64,000 bases of DNA from Melieria omissa. Lineage: Eukaryota; Arthropoda; Insecta; Diptera; Ulidiidae. The stretch's first letter is position 1. Each line of letters begins with the position of its first letter. Shown piece after piece: positions 1-10,933 of the stretch. The stretch covers positions 76,896,432 through 76,960,431 of the forward strand of contig OZ020270.1 in NCBI GenBank assembly GCA_963971225.1, read 5' to 3'. The notes under the pieces were generated by a model that saw only the letters and a list, made by a program, of their open reading frames with translations, had not been told where the DNA came from and ran no database searches. A program made the translations under genes and the position numbers.

Positions 1-10
1 ATCACCGTAC

Positions 11-328
11 GCCATATCCGACAAATGCTCACAGTTTCTTTTGTCACTAGGCAGAAGAGACTGCAGGCAGATGGTAGGTTTAATGACGGGCCATTTCCTA
101 TGGGCGAAGCACATGGAAATGGTAGGCATATCTGACAGTGCCCTATGTCCTGCCTGTGGGGAGGACGTTGAGACGGCGGAACACTTCCTGTGTCTCTGCC
201 CCGCGTTCGCTCGTATCAGGTTTGAGACGTTTGGCACTGATGTGCTAAGAAGCGACCACCTTGGCTCCTTGGCACCCCAGGATCTATCAAGGTTTCTTCG
301 GAAATCGGGTAGATTTAAAGCACATTAA
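11..328 (+). pseudogene. C-terminal tail of non-LTR ORF2 (copy 1 remnant)
   Basis: This is a remnant of about 105 codons, ending in SGRFKAH and a stop. It holds the motif CPACGEDVETAEHFLCLCP, a CCHC-type cluster typical of the region after RNase H in arthropod non-LTR elements. No catalytic part of reverse transcriptase or RNase H remains, so it cannot be functional. The same tail, with a few substitutions, ends the ORF at 1182-1940. Confidence 0.85.
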
Positions 329-421
329 CAGGGAACAACAAGTCGTAGTACAATGGACGTATAATTGTCTGAGTGCTGCGCTTGCTAGATCGTTCCGACA
401 AAGGAAAAAAAAAAAAAAAAA
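11..421 (+). mobile_element. 5'-truncated RNase H-type non-LTR retrotransposon, copy 1
   Basis: The reading frame from about base 11 to 328 encodes the C-terminal zinc-binding tail (Cys-x2-Cys ... His-x4-Cys) that follows the RNase H domain in LOA/R1/I-like non-LTR elements. A 3' UTR and a run of A residues at about 402-421 follow. The 12-bp word atcaccgtacgc occurs at 1-12 and again directly after the A tail at 422-433, which is a target-site duplication. This marks the whole copy as a severely 5'-truncated retrotransposition product. It is nearly identical to the copy at 1182-2028. It overlaps the duplication by one or two bases, so the exact 5' junction is uncertain. Confidence 0.88.
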
Positions 422-1181
422 ATCACCGTACGCTGGCTACATCATTCGGAATGTTTCTGATGCACTTTTACCAATTTTTGCGTGGAATTTATTGACCGCT
501 CTTTGCTCCATGTTAAAATTTCAACATCAAACGAAAACGTGTTTTGCAAAACGAATTTTAATAAATATTAATGTCAACCAAATGTCATGAAATTGACAGT
601 TAGAAGAGGAAGGTTGAAGCAGAGTCTATACTAGTCTTGAAACTCCTGTAAAATGAATTGGCAGCACTCATATCGAACTGTCACATCAGGACTTTTGATT
701 GTCACATCAGGACTGGGCCGGCAACATGCTTCTCACCACGAAAGATACTGCGCAGATAACGTTGTCTGAGAAAGATTTTGTCGTATGTTCTCGAAAAGTC
801 AATAGAACATACAACTTTGTTTCCTAAAGCCCGAAAAATTGCATGGTGAAACTGATTTTATACGTTGTTTTTTTTGTTATAGCACAAAGTTATTCTAGCA
901 CAAAAATAGATTTCAATCAAGAAAATTAAAGTATCAAAATGCTTTTTGATTAATATTCGCTATAGTAGATTATTTGAAGAAATTTCTTGTTTGCACAAGT
1001 ACATACAAATTGTGTTTATTTCAGAAATTTATTGCGAACGGAATTGCGTTTTGCGGTGTTGTCTTATTTGTAATCTTGCGCATGTTATGTTCGGACTCAT
1101 ATTGCATCCGATGAATGTTCTTTCTAAGAAAAAGAGGTGGTCTCATGCCAAACATTATCTTTTACCTTTTATCTTTTACCT

Positions 1182-1940
1182 CTCTTTGCCCTAGGCTCGC
1201 ACGCATCTGTGTTTCAGGCGGAGGTGCATGCGATACTTGAGGCGATGAACTTTGTCGTAGAGAGTAAGTGGAAAGGCAGGTCTATCTGTGTCTGTAGCGA
1301 CAGCAAAGCTGCGCTTATGGCCTTGGACAGCCCTCCAACCACCTCTATGCTAGTCAGGTCCTGCAAATCCAGGCTTAATTATGTTGGAAAATACAATAGC
1401 CTGATGCTCACCTGGGTCCCGGGACACGCAGGAATTGTGGGTAACGAGACCTCGGATTCCCTAGCTAGAATGGGCTCTGAGGCTGATTTTGTCGGCCCTG
1501 AGCCTGTTCTGCCACTCCCATCTGCAGCCATCAAAGCCACAGTTAACGAATGGGTCACTATGACCCAGGAGCGAGCATGGCAGGCTGAGAGCGGCTGCAG
1601 GTGGACGAAACTTATGCTTCCCGCCATATCCGACAAATGCTCACAGTTTCTTTTGTCACTAGGCAGAAGAGACTGCAGGCAGATGGTCGAGTTAATGACG
1701 GGCCATTTCCTATGGGCGAAGCACATGGAAATGGTAGGCATATCTGACAGTGCCCTATGTCCTGCCTGTGGGGAGGACGTTGAGACGGCGGAACACTTCC
1801 TGTGTCTCTGCCCCGCGTTCGCTCGTATCAGGTTTGAGACGTTTGGCACTGATGTGCTAAGAAGCGACCACCTTGGCTCCTTGGCACCCCAGGATCTATC
1901 AAGGTTTCTTCGGAAATCGGGTAGATTTAAAGCACATTAA
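1182..1940 (+). pseudogene. RNase H domain and C-terminal tail of non-LTR ORF2
   Basis: The fragment is open for about 250 codons. RNase H I features are visible in order: an acidic helix (VFQAEVHAILEA), the CSDSKAAL motif with an active-site Asp, and the WVPGHAGIVGNETSD block with the catalytic His. A CCHC tail ending in SGRFKAH follows. The first catalytic Asp (usually in a TDGS motif) and all of the reverse transcriptase were lost to 5' truncation, so the copy is dead. The frame is otherwise intact, which fits a fairly recent insertion. Confidence 0.87.
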
Positions 1941-2028
1941 CAGGGAACAACAAGTCGTAGTACAATGGACGTATAATTGTCTGAGTGCTGCGCTTGCTAG
2001 ATCGTTCCGACAAAGGAAAAAGAAAAAG
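1182..2028 (+). mobile_element. 5'-truncated RNase H-type non-LTR retrotransposon, copy 2
   Basis: The element holds the RNase H domain, the C-terminal CCHC tail, the 3' UTR and a short A-rich tail (aaaaagaaaaag). The 11-bp word atcttttacct lies at 1171-1181 and at 2029-2039, so the insertion has an exact target-site duplication. A second copy of that word at 1157-1167 shows the target was already a short repeat. It belongs to the same family as copy 1 at 11-421, and the 3' ends are almost identical. Confidence 0.88.
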
Positions 2029-2040
2029 ATCTTTTACCTA

Positions 2041-2699
2041 AGAACTGAATAAAAAACCATTTGCGATTCTGCACATGAGATACAGTTTATAGGTAAAAAA
2101 CTCTTGAATGCAAAAATGCAGCAGTATCAAAGGCAACGAACCAACTTTAATGATGCAAATCTTCTTGTATTTTCCTGTAGATGTGCAAAATAACAAGTAA
2201 TATTCTTCCGAATAGATTTCAGCATGAAAGTTAAATCTGTGGTCCAACTTCCAATCGCGGAAATTTTCACAACAAAGAAACAGCTGATATAGGTTCACCT
2301 CGATTTTTTCTTCTTGGTCGCACAACAATTACATAGAAAGTACCGGCAGAATAATGCCAGAAAAGGAACAACAAAAGCAGCTTCGAATATGATTTTATGG
2401 AGGCAAACCATTTAAATATTCAGATAGAATCGAAAACACACATAAATCCTTATTCCGGGGTAGTTCTTCATATAAAATAATATTGTTTGGAAAAGGCGGT
2501 GATGCTGGCAAATTCGCGAACAATTAACAGCTAATTGTTTTTCACCTCGCATTTCAGCAGGATCATCAAAAGGAAATTTATATGCAAATTTGGTCGTATA
2601 TAATACACGACTGTAGCGACATAAACTAAAATGAACAGTATTTGTTGATTGCAAATTGCTGTGGAACTTCCTCAAAAGTAAAAACTTTCTTCCGGGTCA
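2041..2699. other. Non-coding stretch, nothing recognised
   Basis: AT-rich sequence between non-LTR copy 2 and the mariner at 2702. It belongs to the body of the outer hAT-type element. I see no coding signature, tandem repeat or RNA gene here. Confidence 0.5.
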
Positions 2700-2701
2700 T
2701 A

Positions 2702-3446
2702 TACCAGGTATGCGCCTATGAACGCCGGTAACGACATCTAGCGGTAAGTAGCCGAATATTTATAAACTTCGGAACCGTACCAAATGTCGTGTTTACTTCT
2801 TCTGTCATATGTCAACAATATTCAGTTCACAATTTGTCAAGTTTCATCCAACAACGCATTGTTTGACGCTCCGGAAAATGTCGGATTACGTGCCTACAAA
2901 TTACGATTTGTGGACACAGTTAATTTTGTGTTACCATTTGAAGAAAAAACCTTCTAAAACCTGGTGAAACGGTTAACGGTGAACGTTACCAACAACAATT
3001 GGCCGATTTGAACCGTGCTATACGCCAAAAACGCCCAGAATATGAAGCCAGGCAACACAAAGTGATTTTCCTCGATGACAACGCACCACCACACCGCACT
3101 AGAGCCACCAAAGAATTGGTTGCATCGTACAACTGGGAAGCTCTTGCTCATGCGGCTTACTCACCAGACTTGGCGCCTTCGGATTATCACATGTTCGCAT
3201 CGATGGGCCACGCATTAACGGAACAGCGCTTCAATTCTCACGCAGAAGCCAAAAAATGGATCGATGATTGGTTTCAGGGAAAAGACGAAACATGTTTTTG
3301 GCGAGGCATCCATAAATTGCCTGAGAGATGGGAAAAATGTGTAGCTAGCGATGGCCATTACTTTGAAGAATAAAATTGTAATCATTTCCTCACAATAAAC
3401 GTATGTTTTTCAAAAATAATTACCGGTTTCATATTTATACCTGGTA
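2702..3446 (+). mobile_element. Internally deleted mariner (DD34D-type) element
   Basis: The ends TACCAGGTAT... (2702) and its inverse (to 3446) form imperfect terminal inverted repeats, with matching TATGAA and CCGGT blocks further in. TA dinucleotides lie at 2700-2701 and 3447-3448. The element is about 745 bp, against roughly 1.3 kb for a full mariner. The missing part is the middle of the transposase. Confidence 0.85.
2878..3373 (+). pseudogene. Mariner transposase, N-terminal stub joined to C-terminal catalytic half
   Basis: A start near 2878 (MSDYVPTN...) gives a short N-terminal stub. A deletion then brings in the C-terminal half from about residue KPGETV. The remaining part carries the second catalytic Asp in the FLDDNAPPH motif and the third Asp in YSPDLAPSDYHMF, as in mariner D,D34D transposases. 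It ends at 3373. The first catalytic Asp is absent, so no active enzyme can be made. The stub and the C-terminal part are in different frames. Confidence 0.85.
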
Positions 3447-3726
3447 TAAATGAAAAACCAATGTTCATTATTTTGCATTTACAGAAGTCCGCGAGCTGCC
3501 ACGTCTAAAAGATACATTTTTGGCTCGGAAATGTATCTACAAAAACAGCTGTGTACATATTCACCAGTTTTTCATAGAGAGAGCAAAATTAAATTTGTAT
3601 GAAAAATTACCAAAGAAGTTTGCAAAACCACAAGAAAACAACAAAAATGCAAGAGGTCGCATCGCATGCGAATGAAATAGGTAACAATTTGAAATTGATT
3701 AATGTGCAGAAAATTGTATTTACTAA

Positions 3727-4120
3727 CAGGGACCGAAAATAACTGTTATTTTACAATTTTCAAATCAAAAAGGCATAACGAAAAAATTGCCGGATGACTT
3801 TTTCTAACATATCATTATGATCGTAATGGCCTCAGCTTCACAAATATGACATGCCTTTTAAATTTTTGACTTTTACTATAAAAGTTAAAAATAACTGTTA
3901 TTTTTTGCCTTTTATCATTTCAGGCAAAAATAATTGTTATTTTTTACTTTTATTTTATCGGTCAAAAATAACAGTTATTTTGTGACTTTTATTTTTTCGG
4001 TCAAATATATCAGGCAATTTGAAGTTTTTCAAAGGCCATTTAACCGACTAAAAATCTATTGATACCATTTTTTTCGTCTCGTCAACGCGCACATTTTGAG
4101 CTATTAAACTTGTTTCAGTC
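3727..4120. repeat. Left long terminal inverted arm of the hAT element
   Basis: This arm is the inverse of the 316-bp unit found twice at 10302-10933. It carries several copies of the near-palindromic motif AAAATAACNGTTATTTT spaced by 40-60 bp, separated by TTTTATTTTATCGGTC-like spacers. After the MITE at 4121-4632 the inverted similarity resumes for a further 20 or so bases (gtataacgaccacaatgc). Confidence 0.8.
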
Positions 4121-4632
4121 TTAACCCTTTCGCTATTTTGTTGCCATATGGCAACATGCTACTTTGTGGACGTCTGCATCCTCTATGGTTGTAACAATAA
4201 ATTTTTTTGTTGTTCCTTAGAATAGTTTGAAGTGTTAGGAAAAATACGAAATTAATAAACAGAATAATTAAGTTTAGAGAAGAGAAGTATACACGTTTTT
4301 TTAATGGTACATTTTGACATAGTAAAGGAAGAAGAAAAAATTAGATAACTTTTGACGTTTTCTTTCAATTTAGATACTTTTTTAAAATTTTGGTTGGAGT
4401 AAATGAATAAATATTCAAATTTTCGTTATGCGTAAAAAGTTTTATGTTTAAGTAATTATTACAGCCACAACGATGTGGTTGCTCTCATAGAAAAACACTC
4501 TAAAATACAGGGTCCGAGTATAAAAATTCAAAATTTCTTTTAGAATGTGGCTAATATAACCACATAGAAGTCTAAAACGTAAAGTTTAAAATTTTAGCTT
4601 TCCCCAGTAAAAACCTGTAGCGAAAGGGTTAA
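4121..4632. mobile_element. TTAA-type (piggyBac-like) MITE 1
   Basis: The sequence starts TTAACCCTTTCGCTA and ends with its inverse TAGCGAAAGGGTTAA. TTAA is the target duplication and CCCTTTCG the TIR start, as in piggyBac-derived MITEs. A perfect subterminal palindrome, TTGCCATATGGCAA, sits close to the left end. There is no coding capacity. It interrupts the left arm of the hAT element. Confidence 0.8.
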
Positions 4633-6134
4633 GTATAACGACCACAATGCAACAATGTTCCTTATGAATGCAATTCAGTAATACCACAAACACAAAAACA
4701 AATAACAACAAGAAGAAAGAAGAAGAAGAAAAAGTGCAAGTAACAACAACCAAAAATACACAAAAAGTATAAACAAATAAAAGAAACAAACACGAACATA
4801 ACAGTTAAAAAAGAGACAGGTCGGTCGAGGTCGGCTCTGTAACACCCTGCATGTTAGAATAAGGCGGTAATGTACTACCAGATTAGCAAAAATAATTTGT
4901 TTTAATGTGTAAGAAAATATGTATGTACGTAAATTCTTGGACGCCATATTTTTTTCTTATAAAAATAGAAGGTAATGTTAAAATCATGTTGAAATGTTAA
5001 ATGTTGATAAAATCATGTGTTGCTATAGACCACCACATAGTATTTCGCAGTAGGGTATTTTGGCCGAAATTCTTTCTAGTTTTCAATCAGTTGTGCGTAA
5101 AACACGTGAATTTTAAGTGAAGACATAAATTGAATAATTAAATGTTAAAAAATGGGTCACAAACGAAATAACGATTACTTTATTGATAATGGTGCAGAGG
5201 CGGAATGTAAGACTTGTGGCAAAAATCTGAATGCTGCCCACATAACAAATTTAAAAAGGCAAAATCGCACTCTGAGTTAATGGTGGAGTATGAGAAGCGG
5301 ATGAGGATTGAGGCAAATGAGGTTAATAATGCTTGCATTGATTTCCTTACCAAATATTCGCAACCATTATCATTTTTTGATACGGAATCGTTTCAAACGT
5401 TGACAACTCCGATATTTGAGGGTTTAAGGATGCCGAAAATAAATTCATATAATGTAATGGACCTCGTTTATGCAAAATTTGAAAAACTGAAAACGACCAT
5501 TACAAAAGCAGTCGAGGGGAAAATGTTAAGCCTGCAAATTGATACAGCCACTCGTAGCGATCGGTCTATATTGGGAATTAATGTTCAATTAATTCTGAAA
5601 GATCAAATCACAATATTTACCCTTTCCATGCTTGAATTAAAAAAGAGGCACACTGCTGAAAGTTTGAAGGCGGAAATTACACGCGTTTTGGATAGCTTTA
5701 ACATAACCGAAAAACAAGTTTATTCCGTAACTACAGATAATGGAAGGAATATTGTTAAAGCGGTTCAACTTTTACCCTCCCAAGAAAGTGAAGACGATGA
5801 AGAAAATTGTTTGGAAAATTGAATATTTTATAAATAATATTGATTACGAGCAAATAATTTCCATTAAATGTGCTGCACATACCCTTCAATTGGCAGTAAA
5901 GGATTTTTTTGCAGACTGGAACCCATGCATAATTAGTGGGGCTCGTACTTTAGTTAAAACTTTGAGATCTCCAGCGTTTCGGTAAGGAACTAATAAAACA
6001 TACAGTAATACAGTAACATATTTCAATTTACTTTTTTTCTAAATGCACTCAATTATTTAGATACAAAATTAAAGATTTGGATATTTCTAAGCCTCAACTA
6101 GACGTTGCAACTCGTTGGAGTTCCACATATATTA

Positions 6135-6683
6135 TTGGGTGTACAAGTAGAAAACCGCCGTTTTTTTTCATAATATCATTGCCAAGCTTTTCAGGCGAAG
6201 GGAAATGGATTGCTGAGTCACACCCAAAGAATCCGCGAGTTCTTGTTGCGTCTGACAAGAATCTTCATCCAACAGAGTCTCCAAAGCTGCATCTTCAAAC
6301 TTGTTCACGGGACCCGGCCGATCCTTGTCTTTCACGTCATAATCACCATTTTTTAATTTCACGAACCATTCTCGACACGTTCTTTCACTGATACACGACT
6401 CACTATAAGTTGCTACAATCATTCGACGCGCTTCAGCTGCAGATTTTTTCGAATGAAACGCGAAAAGCAAAATCTCCCGCAAATGACGCTTATTCGGTTC
6501 AAATTTCGACATCTTCACGCACCAACAAAAAAATGGACAATAAGAATAAACAAGCGAGATGATGTGGAGTTGTTAACCGATATCTTAGCTTGCCATATGA
6601 TGTTTCTGATCGGAATTCTCTCACCGATTTCCAAAGGTGGCCCCACCCAGTGGAAAACGGCGGTTTTCTACTTGTACACCTAA
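6135..6683 (-). mobile_element. Short internally deleted mariner inserted in hAT exon 2
   Basis: Near-perfect inverted termini (TTGGGTGTACAAGTAGAAAA on the left, TTAGGTGTACAAGTAG... on the right) are flanked by TA at 6133-6134 and 6684-6685. The 549-bp length is less than half that of a full mariner. Removing the insertion and one TA rejoins the hAT reading frame, which confirms the boundaries. Confidence 0.87.
6168..6518 (-). pseudogene. N-terminal DNA-binding domain of a mariner transposase
   Basis: The frame encodes the bipartite helix-turn-helix region of mariner transposases: HLREILLFAFHSKKSAAEA ... ISERTCREWFVKLKNGDYDV, then a second helix-turn-helix around QQELADSLGVTQQSIS. It stops at the internal deletion before any catalytic Asp. 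It could at most make a DNA-binding fragment. The family level is clear; the subfamily is not. Confidence 0.85.
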
Positions 6684-7289
6684 TATGTTAAAGGGACTTT
6701 TGCAACTTAAAGAGTTTTGCATGGACCATTTACCAGCGCCTAAGCAACTCCAAGTACCACAATGGGTGGAAATTGAGAATGTTGTTTCTGTTCTAACACC
6801 CGTGTATTCACTTACTTTGAAACTGCAAGCTAGCCAATTGTTGTTAAGCGATTTCTACAAAATTTGGTTGGACATGACTTTTCAATTAAAGGAGATCAAC
6901 ACTGAAATCAGCACACAACTTTTAAAACATATTCAACTAAGACAGATTCAATTATTAGAAAATGATACCATGTATGCTGCCTTGTATTTGGACCCTAGAC
7001 TGAGACGCACGTTATCCAAAGTAAAATGTGAAGCTGCTAAAAGACACCTCAAAAAGTTAGTATATCAAATTCAGGGTATACAAAAGGTAAATTATACATT
7101 TATACAAAATGCATTTATGTTAAGTTAACTATTTGTGTTTGCCGTACAAAGATTTATTACTAAAATTCCGGCACAAAATATGCTTTACGAAATCCATCTA
7201 TATACGTATATACATATATAGTTGACTGACTGATTGATTGACTGACTGACTGATTCATTCACAGCCCACCCTAAACAGCTAAAGCTAGA

Positions 7290-7510
7290 TACATGGAATT
7301 TGAACTGTTCACGTTATAAAATAAATCTCCGCTAAGATGGGATGTTTTGACTTCAAATTGGGTGAACAAACTCCAAATCACAAATAATTCTACACGTGCT
7401 TTCACTGTTTTGAAAATTAAAATCTGACGGGTCAACAAAGGGTTAAAAGAAATATGAACTATTGGGTCCATTAACTTCGGACCTTTTAGGAGTTTATGGG
7501 AAGAAGCATT
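7290..7510 (+). repeat. Degenerate satellite-like unit, also found at 47.7-48.4 kb and 56.9-57.2 kb
   Basis: The stretch contains the string ACGGGTCAACAAAGGGTTAA, with a flanking TTTGACTTCAAATT block and an AAATAATT..ACACG block. The same order of blocks recurs in the array at 47690-48360 and inside the MITE at 56464-57835. Here it lies within intron 2 of the hAT transposase, just left of a mariner. Confidence 0.6.
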
Positions 7511-7513
7511 ATA

Positions 7514-8822
7514 TAGGGTGTTTTTTTTAGAGGTATAGAACTTCGAATTGAAATAAAACACAAGAAAATCGTTTTAATGTCCATCAATTTGGCTTTATTG
7601 GAAGGTTAATTTTATGCCATTAATGTTTAAATATGATTTCGGGCATGTGGCCGCCGCGGCTGGCTCGAATAAAGCCAACTCTACAGGTCCAATTTTCAAC
7701 CACTTTTTCGAGCATTTGGGGCCGTATATCGGCAATAACGCCACGAATGTTGGCTTCCAAGTCCCCTAACGTTTCTGGTTTGTTGGCGTAGACGAGCGAC
7801 TTCACATATCCCCAAAGAAAATAATCCAATGGTGTCAAATCACACGATCTTGGTGGCCAATTGACAGGTCCATTCCGCGAAATTATGCGCTCATCGAATG
7901 TTTCCTTCAATAAATCGATTGTGACGTGCGCTGTGTGGCATGTAGCGCCGTCTTGTTGGAACCACAACTCATCCACATTCATGCCATCCAATTCGGGAAC
8001 AAAATAGTCGGTTATCATGGCTCTATACCGGTCTCCATTAACGGTAACTGACTCTCCAGCATTATTTCGGAAGAAGTATGGCCCAATGACTCCACCAGCC
8101 CATAGAGCACACCAGTCAGTTTTTGTGGATGTAATGGCGTCTCAAGGGTCTCATGTGGATTCTCTTCACTCCAAATGCGGCAATTTTGCTTGTTGACGTA
8201 GCCATTCAACCAAAAATGAGCCTCATCACTGAACAAAATTTTGCGATGAAAATCAGCATCGAGATCAATCTCATTTTCGGCCCATACACCAAAATCACGA
8301 CGCATTGCATGGTCTCGCGGCTTTGATTCTTGCACAAGCTGGATCTTGTAAGGTCGCAAGCCAAGATCTTTGCGCAAAATCTTCCATAAAGTTGATGGAC
8401 AAAGCTCCAATTGCTGTGCACGGTGGCGAATCGATTCATTCGGGTGCTCTTCAACATTTTGCTCTACAGCGGCAATTGTTTCTTCGGTGCGCACTGTTCG
8501 ACGTCTCTGCGGATGCGTATTATCACATAGAGTAAACGTAGTGCGAAAACGACCCATGGTTAACCGATGGATGGACCGATTTTGCTCTGATGGACGATTA
8601 TGTCGACCATAAAATGGACGGAGCTTGCGGTAAACTTCGCGAACTGAACCATTATTTTCGAAATAAATTTGCACGATTTGCAAGCGTTGTTCTTTTGTCA
8701 ACCTGTTCATGATGAAATGGCAAACCAAACTGAACATAAATGACATTAGAGTTGCCAGATTTGACCACAAAATGCCAGTTTTATCTCTATTCGAAAAACA
8801 AACCTCTAAAAAAAACACCCTA
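7514..8822 (-). mobile_element. DD41D-type Tc1/mariner element, nearly full length
   Basis: The ends TAGGGTGTTTTTTTTAGAGG and its inverse flank 1,309 bp, with TA repeats outside. The transposase on the minus strand has 41 residues between the second and third catalytic Asp. DD41D elements (rosa/VS-like) have been described in tephritid flies. The element sits in an intron of the hAT pseudogene, so it did not itself disrupt that coding sequence. Confidence 0.87.
7620..8710 (-). pseudogene. DD41D mariner transposase with one frameshift
   Basis: The start at 8710 (MNRLTKEQRLQIVQIYFENN) begins a helix-turn-helix domain. The first catalytic Asp is in ILFSDEAHFWLNG, the second in WFQQDGATCHTA and the third in TPLDYFLWGYVKSLVY. 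The chain is open to about 8110, where a small deletion shifts the frame. The rest continues in another frame to the stop at 7620. Apart from this single frameshift all domains are present, so the copy was recently functional. Confidence 0.88.
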
Positions 8823-9352
8823 TACAAGAAAGTACTTATTTCAGACTGAGTAAAAATTGTTCAAAGTAATCTTAAAATTCATCCGTGCAAAGCCACCAGA
8901 CCGCAAGTAAAATATATAATTTTTCAGCAAACATCGATTCCAGATGCATCATCATCGCAGACGGTCGAAGAGCAAGCGTTCTTAATTGATGAAGAATCTT
9001 TGCAAAGTACCTCTTCCTTATTAAGACGTGGAATTATTGAAATGGAGGTAGCAAGTTCTTCGTCTGATGAGGAAAGTATTATTGCTGATGACAACATCCG
9101 GAAAGCATTTTTTGAAATTGATGCATATAAGGAAAACCGCATCAATATTGAGGACGATTTGATGGAATATTGGAACGAGAAAAAATATGTGTTTCCTTGG
9201 CTTCGACAACTTGCTTTCGTAGTGCATGCTGTTCCTGCCACTCAAGTGAGCGTAGAACGAGCTTTTTCTGCCTACTTGTTCTTGGCGACTTACGTTACAA
9301 TTTGTCAGCAGAGAAGTTAGCTGCAGTAATGTTGTTAAAGCTTAACACACTT

Positions 9353-9750
9353 TAATAAAATGAATTGACATTTATCCTTCTGCAAATTTCTTATTTGAAA
9401 CTGAATGTACCAGTGACTATTTATGAATTGTTCCACCCAGATAAGCCAACCGTACTACATGTATTACACCTGCAAGAAGGTGCAGCGGGAACTCTGCTTT
9501 AAATTTGCTAATTGAATGCATTTGGATTTTTTTAGTGCAAAAAAATTTTGACTTTTTTAGTTATCCTTTACACGGATTTCCGCTGGCATTTTTTAAAATG
9601 TTTTTAACACGAATTGCTGGCACTTTTTAGCCAAAGATAAAGCAGGTGCATAAATTATTGGTAAAAATAGATATAAAAAAGCTAAAAAAAAAGTTTGCTC
9701 AATTCGAAACGCAACGACGACATTGACATTTTTTGAATGTTTTTGTTTAG
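9353..9750. other. Non-coding hAT 3' region
   Basis: AT-rich sequence downstream of the transposase, up to a small inverted-repeat element. No coding or RNA signature is seen. Confidence 0.5.
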
Positions 9751-10270
9751 CCTTCACACTGTCACTATTAACATATGTTAATATTTTTCTTTTCATCCGT
9801 TTTATAAAGACAGTTTTGATTTTTTGAGCTAAGTTGGTAAGCAAAAACGTAAAATGGACTGTGCTTAAGAGATTTTACGTTCAAACGTGGAAGGATGAAT
9901 GGGGTTTCAGCCCCCACAATGTGGGCGAATTTGTTGCTTTTTTTAAAGAAATTCCATAAAAAGTGCATTTTCAAAGATATTCTCACAAAATTTTGTATTT
10001 AAGATTTTTAGGTAATTCCACATCACATATCCAAATTTGAGCATTGAATTTTGAATATGTTAATTGCAACCAAAATAGGAGTAAAAATTTTCATTTAAAA
10101 AAAAAAGATGGAAAAAATAAAATTTTTAGTTTTCTGATTACATATTTAGAAAGAGCTTGATAAAATGGCCACTGAGCCGAAGCCGCATGAAAATCGGACT
10201 TAAAACTAAAACGTTATAGCAAAATCAAAATTTGAAATATTAACAAATGTTAATGGTGACAGTGTGAAGG
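9751..10270. mobile_element. Small inverted-repeat element (MITE)
   Basis: The left end CCTTCACACTGTCAC and the following TTAACATATGTTAATATTT block reappear inverted at 10236-10270, giving termini of roughly 35 bp. ttag lies just outside both ends and may be a 4-bp target duplication. It has no coding capacity. The superfamily is not assigned. Confidence 0.65.
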
Positions 10271-10301
10271 TTAGAGGAATCTTTCCATTGCGGCCGTTGT
10301 A

Positions 10302-10933
10302 CTAAAGACTGAAACAAGTTTAATAATCAAAATGTGCGCGTTGACGAGACGAAAATAATGGTATCAATAGATTTTTAGTCGGTTAAATGGCCTTTGAAAA
10401 AATTCAAATTGCCTGATATATTTGACCGAAAAAATAAAAGTCACAAAATAACTGTTATTTTTGACCGATAAAATAAAAGTAAAAAATAACAGTTATTTTT
10501 GCCTGAAATGATAAAAGGCAAAAAATAACAGTTATTTTTGTCGAGAAAAATAAAAGTTAAAATATAACAGTTAAAATTTGACTTTTTTGATAAAAACCAT
10601 AACCGTTACGGTCCCTGCTAAAGACTGAAACAAGTTTAATAATCAAAATGTGCGCGTTGACGAGACGAAAATAATGGTATCAATAGATTTTTAGTCGGTT
10701 AAATGGCCTTTGAAAAAATTCAAATTGCCTGATATATTTGACCGAAAAAATAAAAGTCACAAAATAACTGTTATTTTTGACCGATAAAATAAAAGTAAAA
10801 AATAACAGTTATTTTTGCCTGAAATGATAAAAGGCAAAAAATAACAGTTATTTTTGTCGAGAAAAATAAAAGTTAAAATATAACAGTTAAAATTTGACTT
10901 TTTTGATAAAAACCATAACCGTTACGGTCCCTG
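10302..10933. repeat. Head-to-tail duplication of the hAT right terminal region (316 bp x 2)
   Basis: Two almost identical 316-bp units lie at 10302-10617 and 10618-10933. Each starts CTAAAGACTGAAACAAG and ends GTTACGGTCCCTG, the terminal sequence of the hAT element. Both contain three AAAATAACNGTTATTTT near-palindromes. The element therefore has two tandem copies of its own right terminus. Confidence 0.9.

Larger units (their letters stand above)
5153..9352 (+). pseudogene. BED-finger hAT transposase (three exons, broken)
   Basis: Exon 1 (5153-5981) opens with a BED zinc-finger start (CKTCGK...), then the catalytic region with an Asp in LQIDTATRSD, another in TTDNGRN, and the CAAHTLQL motif typical of hAT enzymes. 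Intron 1 (5982-6060) and intron 2 (7087-8927) have GT-AG ends and keep the frame. Exon 2 (6061-7086) holds DVATRWSSTY and the RNase H-like C-terminal part. Exon 3 (8928-9352) ends with the dimerisation block ATQVSVERAFSA...LSAEKL. Frameshifts near 5280, 5820 and 9285 and a mariner inserted in exon 2 (6135-6683) inactivate it. A second mariner sits harmlessly in intron 2. Confidence 0.88.
3727..10933 (+). mobile_element. hAT transposon with long inverted termini and a broken BED-hAT transposase
   Basis: The left end begins CAGGGACCG (3727) and the right end finishes CGGTCCCTG (10933). The perfect 8-bp word tttactaa flanks both (3719-3726 and 10934-10941), which is the hAT hallmark. The inverted similarity extends far inside: left 3727 to about 4655, interrupted by a TTAA MITE, and right about 10280-10933. 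The element holds a three-exon hAT transposase pseudogene on the plus strand and is broken by at least four younger insertions. Confidence 0.9.

Noticed and set aside
1379..1849. 156-codon minus-strand ORF
   Set aside because: Shadow of the RNase H frame on the plus strand.
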